From Streptomyces mangrovisoli (GTDB lineage: Bacteria > Actinomycetota > Actinomycetes > Streptomycetales > Streptomycetaceae), in NCBI RefSeq assembly GCF_000974985.2, contig NZ_LAVA02000019.1, forward strand, positions 117,038 through 181,037: DNA of 64,000 nt, read 5' to 3'. Each line of letters starts with the position of its first letter. Positions within the stretch are counted from its first letter, which is position 1. The notes under the pieces are model-generated. The model saw nothing but the letters and a program-made list of their open reading frames with translations. It had not been told where the DNA came from and did not search any database. Shown here one piece after another: positions 50,094 through 58,811 of this stretch. The translations under genes and the position numbers were made by a program.

Positions 50094-50885
50094 CTACGTG
50101 CGGGCCACGCCGCCGTAGAAGCCGATCTCGTGCGAGCCTTCGGGCGGTGTGCCGTCGGGGCGCCAGAACGGGACCTGGGTCAGGCCGGGTTCGACCAGTT
50201 CGAAGCCGTCGAAGAACCGCAGGACCTCGGCCCGCGAGCGCAGGTTCATGCTCGCGGTGGCCTGCCGGTAGACGGCCTGCGCCTCGCTGCGTTCGGCCAA
50301 GTCGCCTGTGGCGTGGGACAGGACGAGGAAGCTGCCCGCGGGCAGCGCGTCGCGCAGAGTCGCCACGATCTGCTCGGGCTTGTCCGCTTCGGCGAGGAAG
50401 TGCACGACGGCCACGAGCAGCAGCGCCACCGGCCGGCCGAAGTCGATGACCTCGCGCACACTGGGGTCGGACAGGATCGACTGCGGGTCGCGCAGGTCGG
50501 CGAGGACGACGGTGTTCGCGCCCGAGCCCCCGAGCAGCGCGTTGCCGTGCGCGCTGACGATCGGGTCGTTGTCGATGTACGCCACGCGGACGTCGGGTGC
50601 CACCTCGGCCGCCGCCTCGTGCACGTTGGGCGAGGTGGGCAGGCCGGTGCCTATGTCGAGGATCTGTCGGACGCCCTCGCCCACCACGTATTTGACGGCA
50701 CGCCGCAGGAAGGCGCGGTTGGCGCGCACGCTGACCCGCACCTCGGGCGCGGCGGCGGCGAGGGCGTCGCCCGCCTCCCGGTCGATGTCGTAGTTGTCCT
50801 TGCCACCGAGCAGGTAGTCGTAGATCCGCGCAGGGTGTGGCCTGCTGGTGTCGATCTCCTCGGCACGGAAGCCGTCCCGGCTCAC
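50094..50885 (-). CDS. S-adenosyl methyltransferase (DUF574 family)
   Basis: 263 residues from a GTG start with gagaggagcg. The family-specific N terminus SRPHPARIYDYLLGGKDNYDIDREAG is unmistakable. It is followed by QILDIGTGLPTSPNVHEAA (SAM motif I) and VRVAYIDNDPIVSAHG. Very common in streptomycetes, often in several copies; substrate unknown. Converges on the EEP gene. Confidence 0.92.
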   Translation of the reverse strand: MSRDGFRAEEIDTSRPHPARIYDYLLGGKDNYDIDREAGDALAAAAPEVRVSVRANRAFLRRAVKYVVGEGVRQILDIGTGLPTSPNVHEAAAEVAPDVRVAYIDNDPIVSAHGNALLGGSGANTVVLADLRDPQSILSDPSVREVIDFGRPVALLLVAVVHFLAEADKPEQIVATLRDALPAGSFLVLSHATGDLAERSEAQAVYRQATASMNLRSRAEVLRFFDGFELVEPGLTQVPFWRPDGTPPEGSHEIGFYGGVART

Positions 50886-51113
50886 GCTGCGCTCCTCTCG
50901 CCCGCCGCCACGGCAGCCTGTTCCCGTGATCGGCCGACGACAGCTTCGCACATCAACTTGTGTGCGACACAACGAAGTTCCGCGCCGCTGGGCGGACACC
51001 TCCGCAGGCCGCGGCGCCCGGCCGCCCCGGCGCGCCACCGCCCGCCGCGGCCACGGTCCGGACGACCGGGCGCACGGCAGGCGGAGGAGCCACGGTTCAC
51101 CCCACGGGCAGCC

Positions 51114-51165
51114 GCCGTCCGGGTCAGGCCACGGCGGTGACGCCGGGCGCCGTCCGGGTCAGGCC
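51114..51165. repeat. Direct repeat of 17 bp, period 35, at a stop codon
   Basis: gccgtccgggtcaggcc occurs at 51114-51130 and 51149-51165; the second holds the minus-strand TGA (51159-51161) of the monooxygenase-like gene. The rest of 50886-51113 carries no gene I can support. Confidence 0.75.
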
Positions 51166-51458
51166 GCGCCAGTGATGCCGGGGGCGATGAAACGCCGGTG
51201 CACCGGCGAGAAGGAGGTCTCGGGCTCGCCCGTGATCCCGGCCTTCTCGATGGCCGGGGCCAGCCGCTCCGCGAAGAACGCGCCGAACGCCTCCTCCGAC
51301 TCCCACACGTCGACGACGTGGAGTCCGGCGTCGCCGAACCACGCCACGTGCATCTGGGCACCGGCCGGGGCGAGTTCCTCCCACCCGACGGCGTCGCGCA
51401 CGGCGTCGTACTGCTCGGGCGTGACGCCCGCCCAGGCCATGGACAGCACTACGGCCAT
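51159..51458 (-). CDS. Small ABM-like (dimeric alpha-beta barrel) protein
   Basis: 99 residues from ATG 51458, preceded by gaggag. AVVLSMAWAGVTPEQYDAVRD and LHVVDVWESEEAFGAFFAERLAPAIEKAG fit the antibiotic-biosynthesis-monooxygenase/stress-responsive ferredoxin-like fold. An upstream ATG at 51506 is less likely. Function unknown. Confidence 0.72.
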   Translation of the reverse strand: MAVVLSMAWAGVTPEQYDAVRDAVGWEELAPAGAQMHVAWFGDAGLHVVDVWESEEAFGAFFAERLAPAIEKAGITGEPETSFSPVHRRFIAPGITGAA

Positions 51459-51610
51459 TTCCCACTCCTCGATCGATCGGGCCCGGTCGGCGGTCGCGAC
51501 GGGCACCGGAATCGTCCCTCATGACCGGATCCGGGCGAAGAGCGCAAAGGGGTGATGGTTGTATGGAATCAACCCCTTCGCGCCGGAGTGGGACGCCGCG
51601 GTACCCGCCC

Positions 51611-52708
51611 CTACCGTCCCAACCGGAAGCGAGGCTCCGCCGTGGCGCGGCCGGTCGCCAGGTCGGCCGCCATCGCGCCGATCAGCGGGGCGAACTTGGC
51701 ACCGTGCCCGGAACAGGGCGAGACCACGACCACCGAGCCGTGCCGGTCGAGCACGAAGTCCTCGTCGGCGGTGGTGGTGTAGAGGCACGTGGCCTCGCCG
51801 ACCGGCTGCGGGTCGAGGCCGATCAGGCGGTCCGCGACGAACGCGCTCACCCGCTTGCGCGAGGCCGGGTCGACGACGCCGCTGCGGGTGCGGGCGGTGG
51901 TGGGGGTGCCCAGGGCGTGCTCGGCGACCTTCACCGCGGGCAGCGGGCCGCCGTCGGTCCCGGAGGGCAGGGCGTAGATCTCCCGGCTCCCGTCGTCCCA
52001 GATCAGCGTCGGCCAGACGGCGGACCGGTCCCGCTGCGGGAAGTGGAAGACCTGCTGCTGCGTCACCCGCAGCGGCGGCAGGTCGACGGGCAGGCCCAGC
52101 TCGGGCAGCCAGGCGCCGGCCGCCACGACGACGGCCTCCGCGACGATCTCCCGCCCGCTGTCCGTCCGGACCACCACCCCGCCCGGCCCCTGCGCGCCGC
52201 CGACCTCCTCCACGGCGACCACCCGGGTCCCCGTCAGCACCTCCGCGCCCAGTTCGACCGCCCGCTGCACGCAGGCGGCGACGGTCGCGTCGGCGTCGGC
52301 CACCCCCGCCTGCGGGTGGTAGAGCGCCGGGCCGGTGATCCGCACGTACGGCCAGCGCTCCCGGGCGGCCTCCGCGCCGAGCAGCTCGTGCGCCACCCCG
52401 GCCGCCGCCAGCAGCCCGGCGAGCCGCTCCGGGTCCCGCTTCTCCCCCAGATCGAGACCGCCCGTGGTGCGCAGCAGTTCGGCGCCGCTGTCGAGTTCGA
52501 GTTCCCGCCACTGTTCGAAGGCGAGACCGGTCAGCCGGATGTAGAACGGGTCGTCGTAGACGCGGCGGACGATGCGGGAGCTGCCGTGCGAGCTGCCCTG
52601 TCTGTGCCCGATGTCGTACGACTCGACGAGCGTGACCTCGTGGCCCCGGCGGGTGAGCTGCCAGGCGGTCGCAGCGCCCATGAGTCCGGCTCCGATGACC
52701 ACGATCAC
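51611..52708 (-). CDS. FAD-dependent oxidoreductase, monomeric sarcosine/N-methyltryptophan oxidase-like
   Basis: The 365-residue protein starts at GTG 52708 with ctggagga. VIVVIGAGLMGAATAWQLTRRG is the FAD loop, and GSSHGSSRIVRRVYDDPFYIRL matches MTOX/MSOX. The C-terminal VVVSPCSGHGAKFAPLIG includes the Cys that carries covalent FAD in these oxidases. It should oxidise an N-methyl amino acid, releasing formaldehyde and H2O2. Upstream, tttTacgatcccAaaa-like AT-rich sequence (52766-52782) may be an operator. Confidence 0.87.
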   Translation of the reverse strand: MIVVIGAGLMGAATAWQLTRRGHEVTLVESYDIGHRQGSSHGSSRIVRRVYDDPFYIRLTGLAFEQWRELELDSGAELLRTTGGLDLGEKRDPERLAGLLAAAGVAHELLGAEAARERWPYVRITGPALYHPQAGVADADATVAACVQRAVELGAEVLTGTRVVAVEEVGGAQGPGGVVVRTDSGREIVAEAVVVAAGAWLPELGLPVDLPPLRVTQQQVFHFPQRDRSAVWPTLIWDDGSREIYALPSGTDGGPLPAVKVAEHALGTPTTARTRSGVVDPASRKRVSAFVADRLIGLDPQPVGEATCLYTTTADEDFVLDRHGSVVVVSPCSGHGAKFAPLIGAMAADLATGRATAEPRFRLGR

Positions 52709-52786
52709 GGTGTTCCTCCAGTGTCCGTCCGCCGCCCGTGAAGTGCGCACGGGCGCTCGCCCCCGATTTTACGATCCCAAAACGAA

Positions 52787-52816
52787 CAGGAGCCGGCGCG
52801 GATGCGCCGGCTCCTG
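52787..52816 (-). terminator. Terminator after the secreted amidase gene
   Basis: Perfect 13-bp inverted repeat caggagccggcgc (52787-52799) / gcgccggctcctg (52804-52816) with loop ggat, 19 nt after the amidase stop. Confidence 0.88.
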
Positions 52817-52834
52817 CCCGTGGTGCGAGTCCGC

Positions 52835-54148
52835 TCAGGTGCGGTACGCGTAGTACGCCGCGTTCGGGTACGACGCGATGATGCTCGCCAACGACCTGTT
52901 GTAGGTGTTGGTGGAGTGGTACGTCACGTACGGCACGCCCGACGAGCTGCGCGAAGTGACGATCATGGAGTGGTCCTTGGACCCGTCCTTGTTGAAGTCG
53001 ATCTGGATGACGTCGCCGACGTCGGCCTGATAGACGTTCGCGAGGCTCGTGACGCGACCCGAGGAGAGGGCGAACCACGAGAACTCGTTGACACCCACGA
53101 ACGAGTCGGACTGGATGTCCGCGGTGCCGAACCACTTGTGGAAGTCGTTCGTGTAACCCGGAACGTGCTTCCAGCCACCGGCCTTGAGGACCTGGCTGAC
53201 GAAGTCGGTGCAGTCGCCGCCGTTCGCCTCGCCGCTGTAGTCCGGGTAGTCCGGGTTGTAGTTGTTCCAGTACTTCGCGGCGTACGCGACCATGGCGTTG
53301 TAGTCATAGCCGGACGCGGTGAAGTTCTTCGGGTTCGCGGCCGCCGGGTAGGTCGTCGCCGAACGCGTCGCCTCGGGCGGGTTGCCGTCGTCGGGCGTGG
53401 TCGTCGCCTTGGCCGAAGCGGTCGGCGTCGAGGAGGCCTTCGTGCTCGCGGAGGCGCTCGGCGTCGGGGACGCCTTCACCGTCGGCGACGCGGACGCCTT
53501 CGCCGTGGCCGTGGCCTTCGGCGTGGGCCTGCCGTGGGTCCGGCCGGTCTGCGGCGTGGCCACCTGGTTGACCGCCACGCTGTCGTCGACGTCGGCGATC
53601 TTGGTGAGCTGCCAGTTGCCGTTCCGGTCGGCCGTGAACGACAGCAGGTGGTGGGCCTGGAAGCCGGTGGTCTTCGGCTGGTTTCCCTTGACCTTCTCGT
53701 ACGTCAGGGTCGTGGTCTCGGTGACCTCGACCAAGGCGTTGCGGCCGTGCACCTGCGTGGCGTCCAGCTTCACGGCCGTCTTGCCCGCGCTGTACTTCTC
53801 ACCGAGCGACGCAAGAAGGGTCTTGCGGCTGTGCAGCTGGGACAGCGTCGTGTTCTGGTTGTGCGACAGCGTGGACGACACCTGGACGTCCCCGCCGAAA
53901 CGCGACGAGAGCGACTTCTTCCCGCCGGCCTTCTTGTCCACCAGCGCGTCCGTCCGGTCCGTGAAGACCGCGTCGGCGAGTCGCTGGAAGGTCGCCTTGG
54001 TCTTGGCGTCCACCGTAGGGTCGTCGGCGATGCTCGCCGCCCCCGCACTCCAGTTGGGCAGCAGCGCCGCGCCGGCGACGACCGAGGCGGCGGCCGCCGT
54101 GATTATGGTGGTGCGACGCCCTTTGCGGCTCAGTTTTCTTGATTTCAA
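52835..54148 (-). CDS. Secreted amidase-domain protein (Amidase_6)
   Basis: The 437-residue exported protein begins with a basic run and hydrophobic signal (TTIITAAAASVVAGAALLP). An N-terminal domain of about 170 residues precedes a Ser/Thr/Pro/Ala-rich linker (about 210-260). The C-terminal domain has YDYNAMVAYAAKYWNNYNP, GGDCTDFVSQVLKAGGW with the likely catalytic Cys, and DHSMIVTSR with the His. This matches Amidase_6 cell-wall-associated proteins. It may cleave peptidoglycan peptides; unproven. Confidence 0.85.
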   Translation of the reverse strand: MKSRKLSRKGRRTTIITAAAASVVAGAALLPNWSAGAASIADDPTVDAKTKATFQRLADAVFTDRTDALVDKKAGGKKSLSSRFGGDVQVSSTLSHNQNTTLSQLHSRKTLLASLGEKYSAGKTAVKLDATQVHGRNALVEVTETTTLTYEKVKGNQPKTTGFQAHHLLSFTADRNGNWQLTKIADVDDSVAVNQVATPQTGRTHGRPTPKATATAKASASPTVKASPTPSASASTKASSTPTASAKATTTPDDGNPPEATRSATTYPAAANPKNFTASGYDYNAMVAYAAKYWNNYNPDYPDYSGEANGGDCTDFVSQVLKAGGWKHVPGYTNDFHKWFGTADIQSDSFVGVNEFSWFALSSGRVTSLANVYQADVGDVIQIDFNKDGSKDHSMIVTSRSSSGVPYVTYHSTNTYNRSLASIIASYPNAAYYAYRT

Positions 54149-54182
54149 TGACGTTCCCCTCTACGCCGGTACTCGATACCGG

Positions 54183-54213
54183 GAGCCGCATCTTCGCACG
54201 CTCTGTGCGGCTC
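54183..54213 (-). promoter_or_regulatory. Hairpin in the 5' region of the amidase gene
   Basis: gagccgca (54183-54190) / tgcggctc (54206-54213), perfect 8-bp arms, 35 nt upstream of the start codon. Could act in the mRNA leader as an attenuator or stabiliser, or be an operator. Confidence 0.4.
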
Positions 54214-54276
54214 ATGTGAAGGGGGTTGCCGGAGCGAAACCTGGTGGGGCCGCGTACCGGGAATATCGCCACGCAT

Positions 54277-54303
54277 CCCTCCCGCGCTCCTTCCGCGGGA
54301 GGG
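54277..54303 (-). terminator. Terminator after the beta-lactamase-like gene
   Basis: ccctcccgcg (54277-54286) / cgcgggaggg (54294-54303), perfect 10-bp arms, 7-nt loop, 88 nt past the stop. Confidence 0.68.
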
Positions 54304-54390
54304 AAGTGACCTGTCCGGATGGGGGCGTTGGGCCCCATAAGGGCTACCGTCCACCGTCTGTCCGATCCGTCTGCGATCCGCGTCCGGGGC

Positions 54391-55638
54391 TCACCTGGCG
54401 GCCGGTTCCGCGGGCAGGTCGAAGACGTGGTTCGGGGAGATGATCGAGGTGATCGCCTTTCCGAACAGGGTGCTGGGCTCCTGGTTCTTGTAGTTGATGT
54501 CGGTGTTCAGCAGCACGACGAGCGTGGTCCTCGCCTGCGGCAGATAGACCGTCAGGGACTCGTACCCGGGCAGCGACCCGTTGTGGCCGATCCACCCCTG
54601 CACCTTGAAGATGCCGAGTCCGTACCCGGCGCCGGGGATCGAGGTCGGCGGGGTGATCAGCCGCTGCTTCTGCGTCGCGACGCTGATCATGCGCTTGCCG
54701 TCGGGCAGTTGCCCCGTGGCGACGGTCGGCGCCCAGGTCCGCATGTCCTGCAGCGTCGAGATCATCGCGCCGGCCGCCCAGCCCCAGGAGGGGTTCCAGT
54801 CCGCCGCGTCCTCGACCTTGCCGCTCGCGGTCTGGTCCGTGTAGCCCTGCGAGTGCGGCGTGGGGAACTCGGCGCCGGTGGGGAAGAGCGTGCTGCTCAT
54901 CTCGGCCGGGTGCAGGATGTGGTCGCGAATGTAGTCGCCGAGCTTCTGCCCGCTCATCTTCTCCACGACCAGACCCAGCAGAATCAGGTTGGTGTTGCAG
55001 TAGTAGAACTTCGCGCCGGGCTGGAACAGCACGGGGTGCTTGAAGGCGTAGGCGAGAAGCTGCTGCGGGGTGAACGGGCGCTTGGGGTTCGACGTGAACG
55101 CCTTGTAGAAGCTCTCGTCCATCGAGTAGTTGAACAATCCGCTGCGCATTCCGGCCAGTTGACGGAGCGTTATCTTGCTGCCGTTCGGGACGCCGGAGAC
55201 GTACTTGTCGATGGTGTCGTCCAGCGCGATCTTCTTCTGGTCGACGAGCTGGAGCATCGCGGTGACCGTGAAGGTCTTCGTCTCGCTGCCGATGCGCATG
55301 AAGAGGTCCGGGTTCATCGACCGGCCGGACTTCTTGTCGGCGACACCGAACGACTTCACGTACTGGCCGCTGTCCGCCCGCCAGATCCCGACGGTCACCC
55401 CGGGCACCTTCGCCTGGTGCATGACGCGCTGGATCGCGGTGTCGAGCTGCTGCTGCACGTCGGCGGTGAGGGGGCGTACCGCGGCCGACGGTGAGGGCGA
55501 GGGCGGGTTCGTGGCGTCGGCCGCCGAGGGGGCCGACGCGGGCAGCGCCGCCGCGCCGGCCGCGGCCGGAACGACCAGTGCGCCCACCGCCGTGAGGACG
55601 ACGGCGCCCCTGCGCAGTCGGATGCTCTGCTGTGTCAT
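54391..55638 (-). CDS. Secreted class C beta-lactamase/D-Ala-D-Ala carboxypeptidase-like serine hydrolase
   Basis: The 415-residue protein has a signal peptide (LRRGAVVLTAVGALVVPAAAGAAALPA) and then the penicillin-recognising fold: catalytic SETK in MRIGSETKTFTVTAML, YCN in AKFYYCNTNLILLGLVVEKM and HNG in GWIGHNGSLPGYESL. This suits an R61-type carboxypeptidase or esterase more than a dedicated beta-lactamase. Start ATG 55638 precedes a typical signal; the region further upstream is not needed. Confidence 0.9.
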   Translation of the reverse strand: MTQQSIRLRRGAVVLTAVGALVVPAAAGAAALPASAPSAADATNPPSPSPSAAVRPLTADVQQQLDTAIQRVMHQAKVPGVTVGIWRADSGQYVKSFGVADKKSGRSMNPDLFMRIGSETKTFTVTAMLQLVDQKKIALDDTIDKYVSGVPNGSKITLRQLAGMRSGLFNYSMDESFYKAFTSNPKRPFTPQQLLAYAFKHPVLFQPGAKFYYCNTNLILLGLVVEKMSGQKLGDYIRDHILHPAEMSSTLFPTGAEFPTPHSQGYTDQTASGKVEDAADWNPSWGWAAGAMISTLQDMRTWAPTVATGQLPDGKRMISVATQKQRLITPPTSIPGAGYGLGIFKVQGWIGHNGSLPGYESLTVYLPQARTTLVVLLNTDINYKNQEPSTLFGKAITSIISPNHVFDLPAEPAAR

Positions 55639-55835
55639 GGGCTTGCTCCCGGATGAGGGAAAATGCGCCGCAGACCCCAGCCACACCGATAGGCAGCCGC
55701 GTGCGGCCCATCCCCCTCAGGATAGAAGGGACGCCGCGCCACCGCCTGTCGGCGCCGACGAGAACGCCGAGCCGGGCACGCTCGGGGCGTCCGGCGGGGA
55801 AGGGGCGGGCGCCGAGGACGCCCGCCCGTGTTCCG

Positions 55836-57695
55836 TCAGCGCAGGTCGGCCGGTGCCGGGGCGTCCGGTGCCGGGGTGTCCGGTGCCGGGGTGTCCGGTG
55901 CCGGGGTGTCGTCGAGGAAGCCCCCGGACTGGTGCTGCCACAGCCGCGCGTAGGTGCCGTCGGCGACCAGCAGTTCCTGGTGCGTGCCCTCCTCGACGAT
56001 GCGTCCGCGGTCGAGGACGACAAGCCGGTCCATGCTCGCGACCGTGCTCAGCCGGTGCGCCACGACCAGGGCGGTCCGGCCCTCCATCAGCCGCCAGAGC
56101 GCTTCCTGCACCAGGAGTTCGCTCTCCGAGTCCAGCGCGCTGGTCGCCTCGTCGAGCAGCAGGATCGGCGCGTCCCGCAGGATGGCGCGGGCGAGCGCGA
56201 CCCGCTGGCGCTGACCGCCGGACAGCTTGATCCCGCGCTCGCCCACCATGGTCGCGAAGCCGTCGGGAAGCGCGTCGGCGAACTCCGTGACGTGGGCCGC
56301 CTCGGCCGCGCGCCTGACCTCCGCGTCGGTGGCGTCGGGCCGGGCGAAGGCGATGTTGTCCCGCAGCGAGCGGTGGAACATGGCCGGGTCCTGCGGTACG
56401 TACGCCATCAGGCTGCGCAGGTCGGCCTGGCGCAGCCGCCCGATGTCCTGACCGCCGACGAGGATGCGGCCGCCGTCGATGTCGGTCATCCGCAGCAGCA
56501 GCCGGGTCAGCGTCGTCTTGCCGCCGCCGGACCGGCCCACGAGACCGATCTTCGTGCCGGCGGCCACCGTCAGATCGAGCCCGTCGAAGAGCCGCTGTGC
56601 GCCCGCGTGGGCGAAGCGCACCCGCTCGAAGCGGACGTCGGCGGCGGTGCGCGACAGCGGCTCCGGCGAGGGCGCGTCGAGCACGGTGGGGTGTTCCCGC
56701 AGGAGTTCGGTGAACTGGGCGGCCTCCGTCATCGAGCTCTCCAGCCGCCGGTAGATCTGGTTGAATTCGAACATGATCCGGGTGGCGTTGGTGTAGTAGG
56801 TGAAGGCGACCACGACCGCCTCGACACCGTGGCTGCCGCCGCCGAGGGCGATCGCGAGCAGCAGGCCCAGCGCGTTGGTGAGCACGGACAGCGGCGCGAC
56901 GAGGGTGTCGATGCGCAGGTTGCCGTAGTCCCATGAGCGCAGGGTCAGCCGCCTCGACTCCGCGACGCGGCGCCGGTGTTCGGCGGCCTCGCGCTTCTCC
57001 GCGGCGAACGCGCGGACCGTGTCCATGTTCATGAGGCTGTCGGCGACATGGCCCGACACCCGGGCGATCGCCTCCTCGCGCTGGGCGACCAGGGCCTGGC
57101 GGCGGCGGATCAGCGGTGCCACGCACAGCGCGGTGAACGCGATCATCACCACCAGTCCCACGACGAGGAGCGGTTGGTAGCGCCAGAGCACCACGGACCC
57201 GAAGGCCAGCGGCACCAGGCTGCCCACGATCTGGAAGGCGACGGTGTCGACGAACTCCTCGAAACGGGTGGCGAAACTGAGCACCCGCTTCGTCAGCGAG
57301 CCGGCGAAGTTGTCGTGGAAGAAGGTGGCGTCCTTCGCGAACAGCTCGTCCATGCCGACGACATAGAGGTGTTCGATGCCGAGGGCGTCGAGGCGGTTGA
57401 GGCAGTGCAGGCCCGCGCGCCACACCGCCTCGGCGGCGAGCAGCACACCCGCGAAGCCCAGGATGTACGGCAGCGCCGAGCCGACGGTGATCCGGGAGTC
57501 GTCGGCGACGCGGCCGACGAGCTTCGCGACGACCAGCGGGGCGAGGTAGTTGATCCCTGTGTTGCCCACGGCCGGCAGCAGCAGGGCGGGCAGCGTCCAG
57601 CGCCGGAGCCGGGCCATCTCCCGTCCGTAGTGACGAAGTGCGAGCAGTACCGCGCCTCTGCGGGGTGCGGTCTCACGCGTGTCAGGCAATCCCAT
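55836..57695 (-). CDS. ABC exporter, fused membrane and ATPase domains
   Basis: This 619-residue half-transporter has a six-helix ABC_membrane domain (about 30-310), then the ATPase with Walker A GRSGGGKTT, Q-loop YVPQDPAMFHRSLRDN, signature LSGGQRQR, Walker B ILLLDEATSALD and H-loop VAHRLS. The C terminus ends in five-residue repeats (DTPAP x3) encoded by 15-bp tandem repeats at about 55846-55912. ATG 57695 is chosen with aagg at 5 nt; GTG 57737 is possible. Cargo unknown (lipid, peptide or drug). Confidence 0.9.
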   Translation of the reverse strand: MGLPDTRETAPRRGAVLLALRHYGREMARLRRWTLPALLLPAVGNTGINYLAPLVVAKLVGRVADDSRITVGSALPYILGFAGVLLAAEAVWRAGLHCLNRLDALGIEHLYVVGMDELFAKDATFFHDNFAGSLTKRVLSFATRFEEFVDTVAFQIVGSLVPLAFGSVVLWRYQPLLVVGLVVMIAFTALCVAPLIRRRQALVAQREEAIARVSGHVADSLMNMDTVRAFAAEKREAAEHRRRVAESRRLTLRSWDYGNLRIDTLVAPLSVLTNALGLLLAIALGGGSHGVEAVVVAFTYYTNATRIMFEFNQIYRRLESSMTEAAQFTELLREHPTVLDAPSPEPLSRTAADVRFERVRFAHAGAQRLFDGLDLTVAAGTKIGLVGRSGGGKTTLTRLLLRMTDIDGGRILVGGQDIGRLRQADLRSLMAYVPQDPAMFHRSLRDNIAFARPDATDAEVRRAAEAAHVTEFADALPDGFATMVGERGIKLSGGQRQRVALARAILRDAPILLLDEATSALDSESELLVQEALWRLMEGRTALVVAHRLSTVASMDRLVVLDRGRIVEEGTHQELLVADGTYARLWQHQSGGFLDDTPAPDTPAPDTPAPDAPAPADLR

Positions 57696-57913
57696 CCCAA
57701 CCTTGAGTCGTGGTGGAGTGGCCGTCCCGTCCGTCACCCTCGGAAGCCGTCGTCGCACGGGCCGTCCGGAGTTCCGGTCGGGTGGACGCGCTCGGCGGGG
57801 ACGTCGTGCGGGCAGGCCGGAAAGCGCAGTGTGCCGCCTTTGCACCCACCCGGTCCACGCGTTTTTCCCGGCCACGCCTCCGAGGACCGAAAGCCGTCCG
57901 GTCGCCCGCCGCC

Positions 57914-57925
57914 TAGGATCAACTC
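57914..57925 (+). promoter_or_regulatory. -10 box giving a leaderless transcript
   Basis: taggat (57914-57919) ends 6 nt before the GTG of the DUF1905 gene; no ribosome binding site. Confidence 0.58.
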
Positions 57926-58213
57926 GTGGAACTCACCTTCACCAACCGTGTGATCGAGTGGCGCGGTCCCGCCCCTTACTACTTCGTGCCGGTGCCGGAG
58001 CAGGAGTCCGCCGACATCCAGGAAGTTGCCTCGTCGGCCAGCTACGGCTGGGGGGTGATCCCGGTCGAGGCCCGCATGGGCGACGTCACCTTCACCACCT
58101 CGCTGTTTCCCAAGGACGGCGGCTATCTCCTGCCCCTCAAGGCGGCCGTGCGGGGGCCCGGGCAGCTCGGCGAGGGCGACGAGGTGACCGTGAGGGTGAC
58201 GGTCCGCCTGTAA
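57926..58213 (+). CDS. DUF1905-family small protein
   Basis: This 95-residue beta-barrel-type protein has the DUF1905 pattern: YYFVPVPEQESADIQEVASS, YGWGVIPVEARMGDVTFTTS, LFPKDGGYLLPLKAAVR and the closing EGDEVTVRVTV. Function unknown. GTG start with a leaderless-type promoter. Confidence 0.85.
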   Translation: MELTFTNRVIEWRGPAPYYFVPVPEQESADIQEVASSASYGWGVIPVEARMGDVTFTTSLFPKDGGYLLPLKAAVRGPGQLGEGDEVTVRVTVRL

Positions 58214-58334
58214 GGACGTCCTTCCGACTGGGCACCCGCGCCCGCGAGTTCGGCGTGCGGCCTCGGCGGAGATCCACGAAACCGGCCCGGGGGCGGAGCC
58301 GTTCATGCCACTCTGTCACCCTTCTCGCGCTTGC

Positions 58335-58361
58335 GAGCACTTCGAGCACTTCGAGCACTTC
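58335..58361 (+). repeat. Three exact 9-bp direct repeats upstream of the EACC1 gene
   Basis: gagcacttc repeated three times without interruption, ending 18 nt before the start codon and next to the gaggggggac ribosome site. Could be a protein-binding site or replication slippage. Confidence 0.7.
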
Positions 58362-58379
58362 CATGAGGGGGGACGGGAC

Positions 58380-58811
58380 ATGGACCGTCACGGGGATCTT
58401 GCCGAGGCGACCGTCCGGCTGTGGCACGACGAGCCGTCCGGTGTGCGCATGACCGAGGCCGAAACAGCCGCGCTGACCGAGGAGTTGGCCGGGCTCGCCG
58501 TGCACCGCGTCACCCCGCTGCCCGCCGGTCCGGCACCGGCGGGCACCCGGTCCGCCGAGGCGTGGGAGACGGCCGCGCTGGTGATCACCCTGCGGGCCGC
58601 GCCGACGCTGGTGCGGTCGCTGGTCGCGCTGCTCCAGGACTGGCTGCGGCGCCGCAACTCCGGCTCCATCGAGCTGAAGCTCGGCGCGCACGAGCTGCGG
58701 CTCACCTCCACCGGCCGGGCCGCGCAACGCGAGGCGATCGAGGGCTTCTTCACGGCGATCGAGCAGGACCGCGACGCGGCGCGGGCGGTGGAGTCCGGCG
58801 ACCATGGCTAG
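58380..58811 (+). CDS. EACC1-type effector-associated constant component
   Basis: This 143-residue protein resembles EACC1, a small component found beside caspase or trypsin effectors in predicted actinobacterial conflict systems. Features: an N-terminal strand/helix part (VRLWHDEPSGVRMTEAETAA), a central helix WETAALVITLRAAPTLVRSLVALLQDWLRRRN that looks amphipathic or membrane-associated, then short strands GSIELKLGAHELRLTSTG and EAIEGFFTAIEQDRDA. The stop overlaps the caspase start by 8 nt, so the pair is translationally coupled. Confidence 0.72.
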   Translation: MDRHGDLAEATVRLWHDEPSGVRMTEAETAALTEELAGLAVHRVTPLPAGPAPAGTRSAEAWETAALVITLRAAPTLVRSLVALLQDWLRRRNSGSIELKLGAHELRLTSTGRAAQREAIEGFFTAIEQDRDAARAVESGDHG

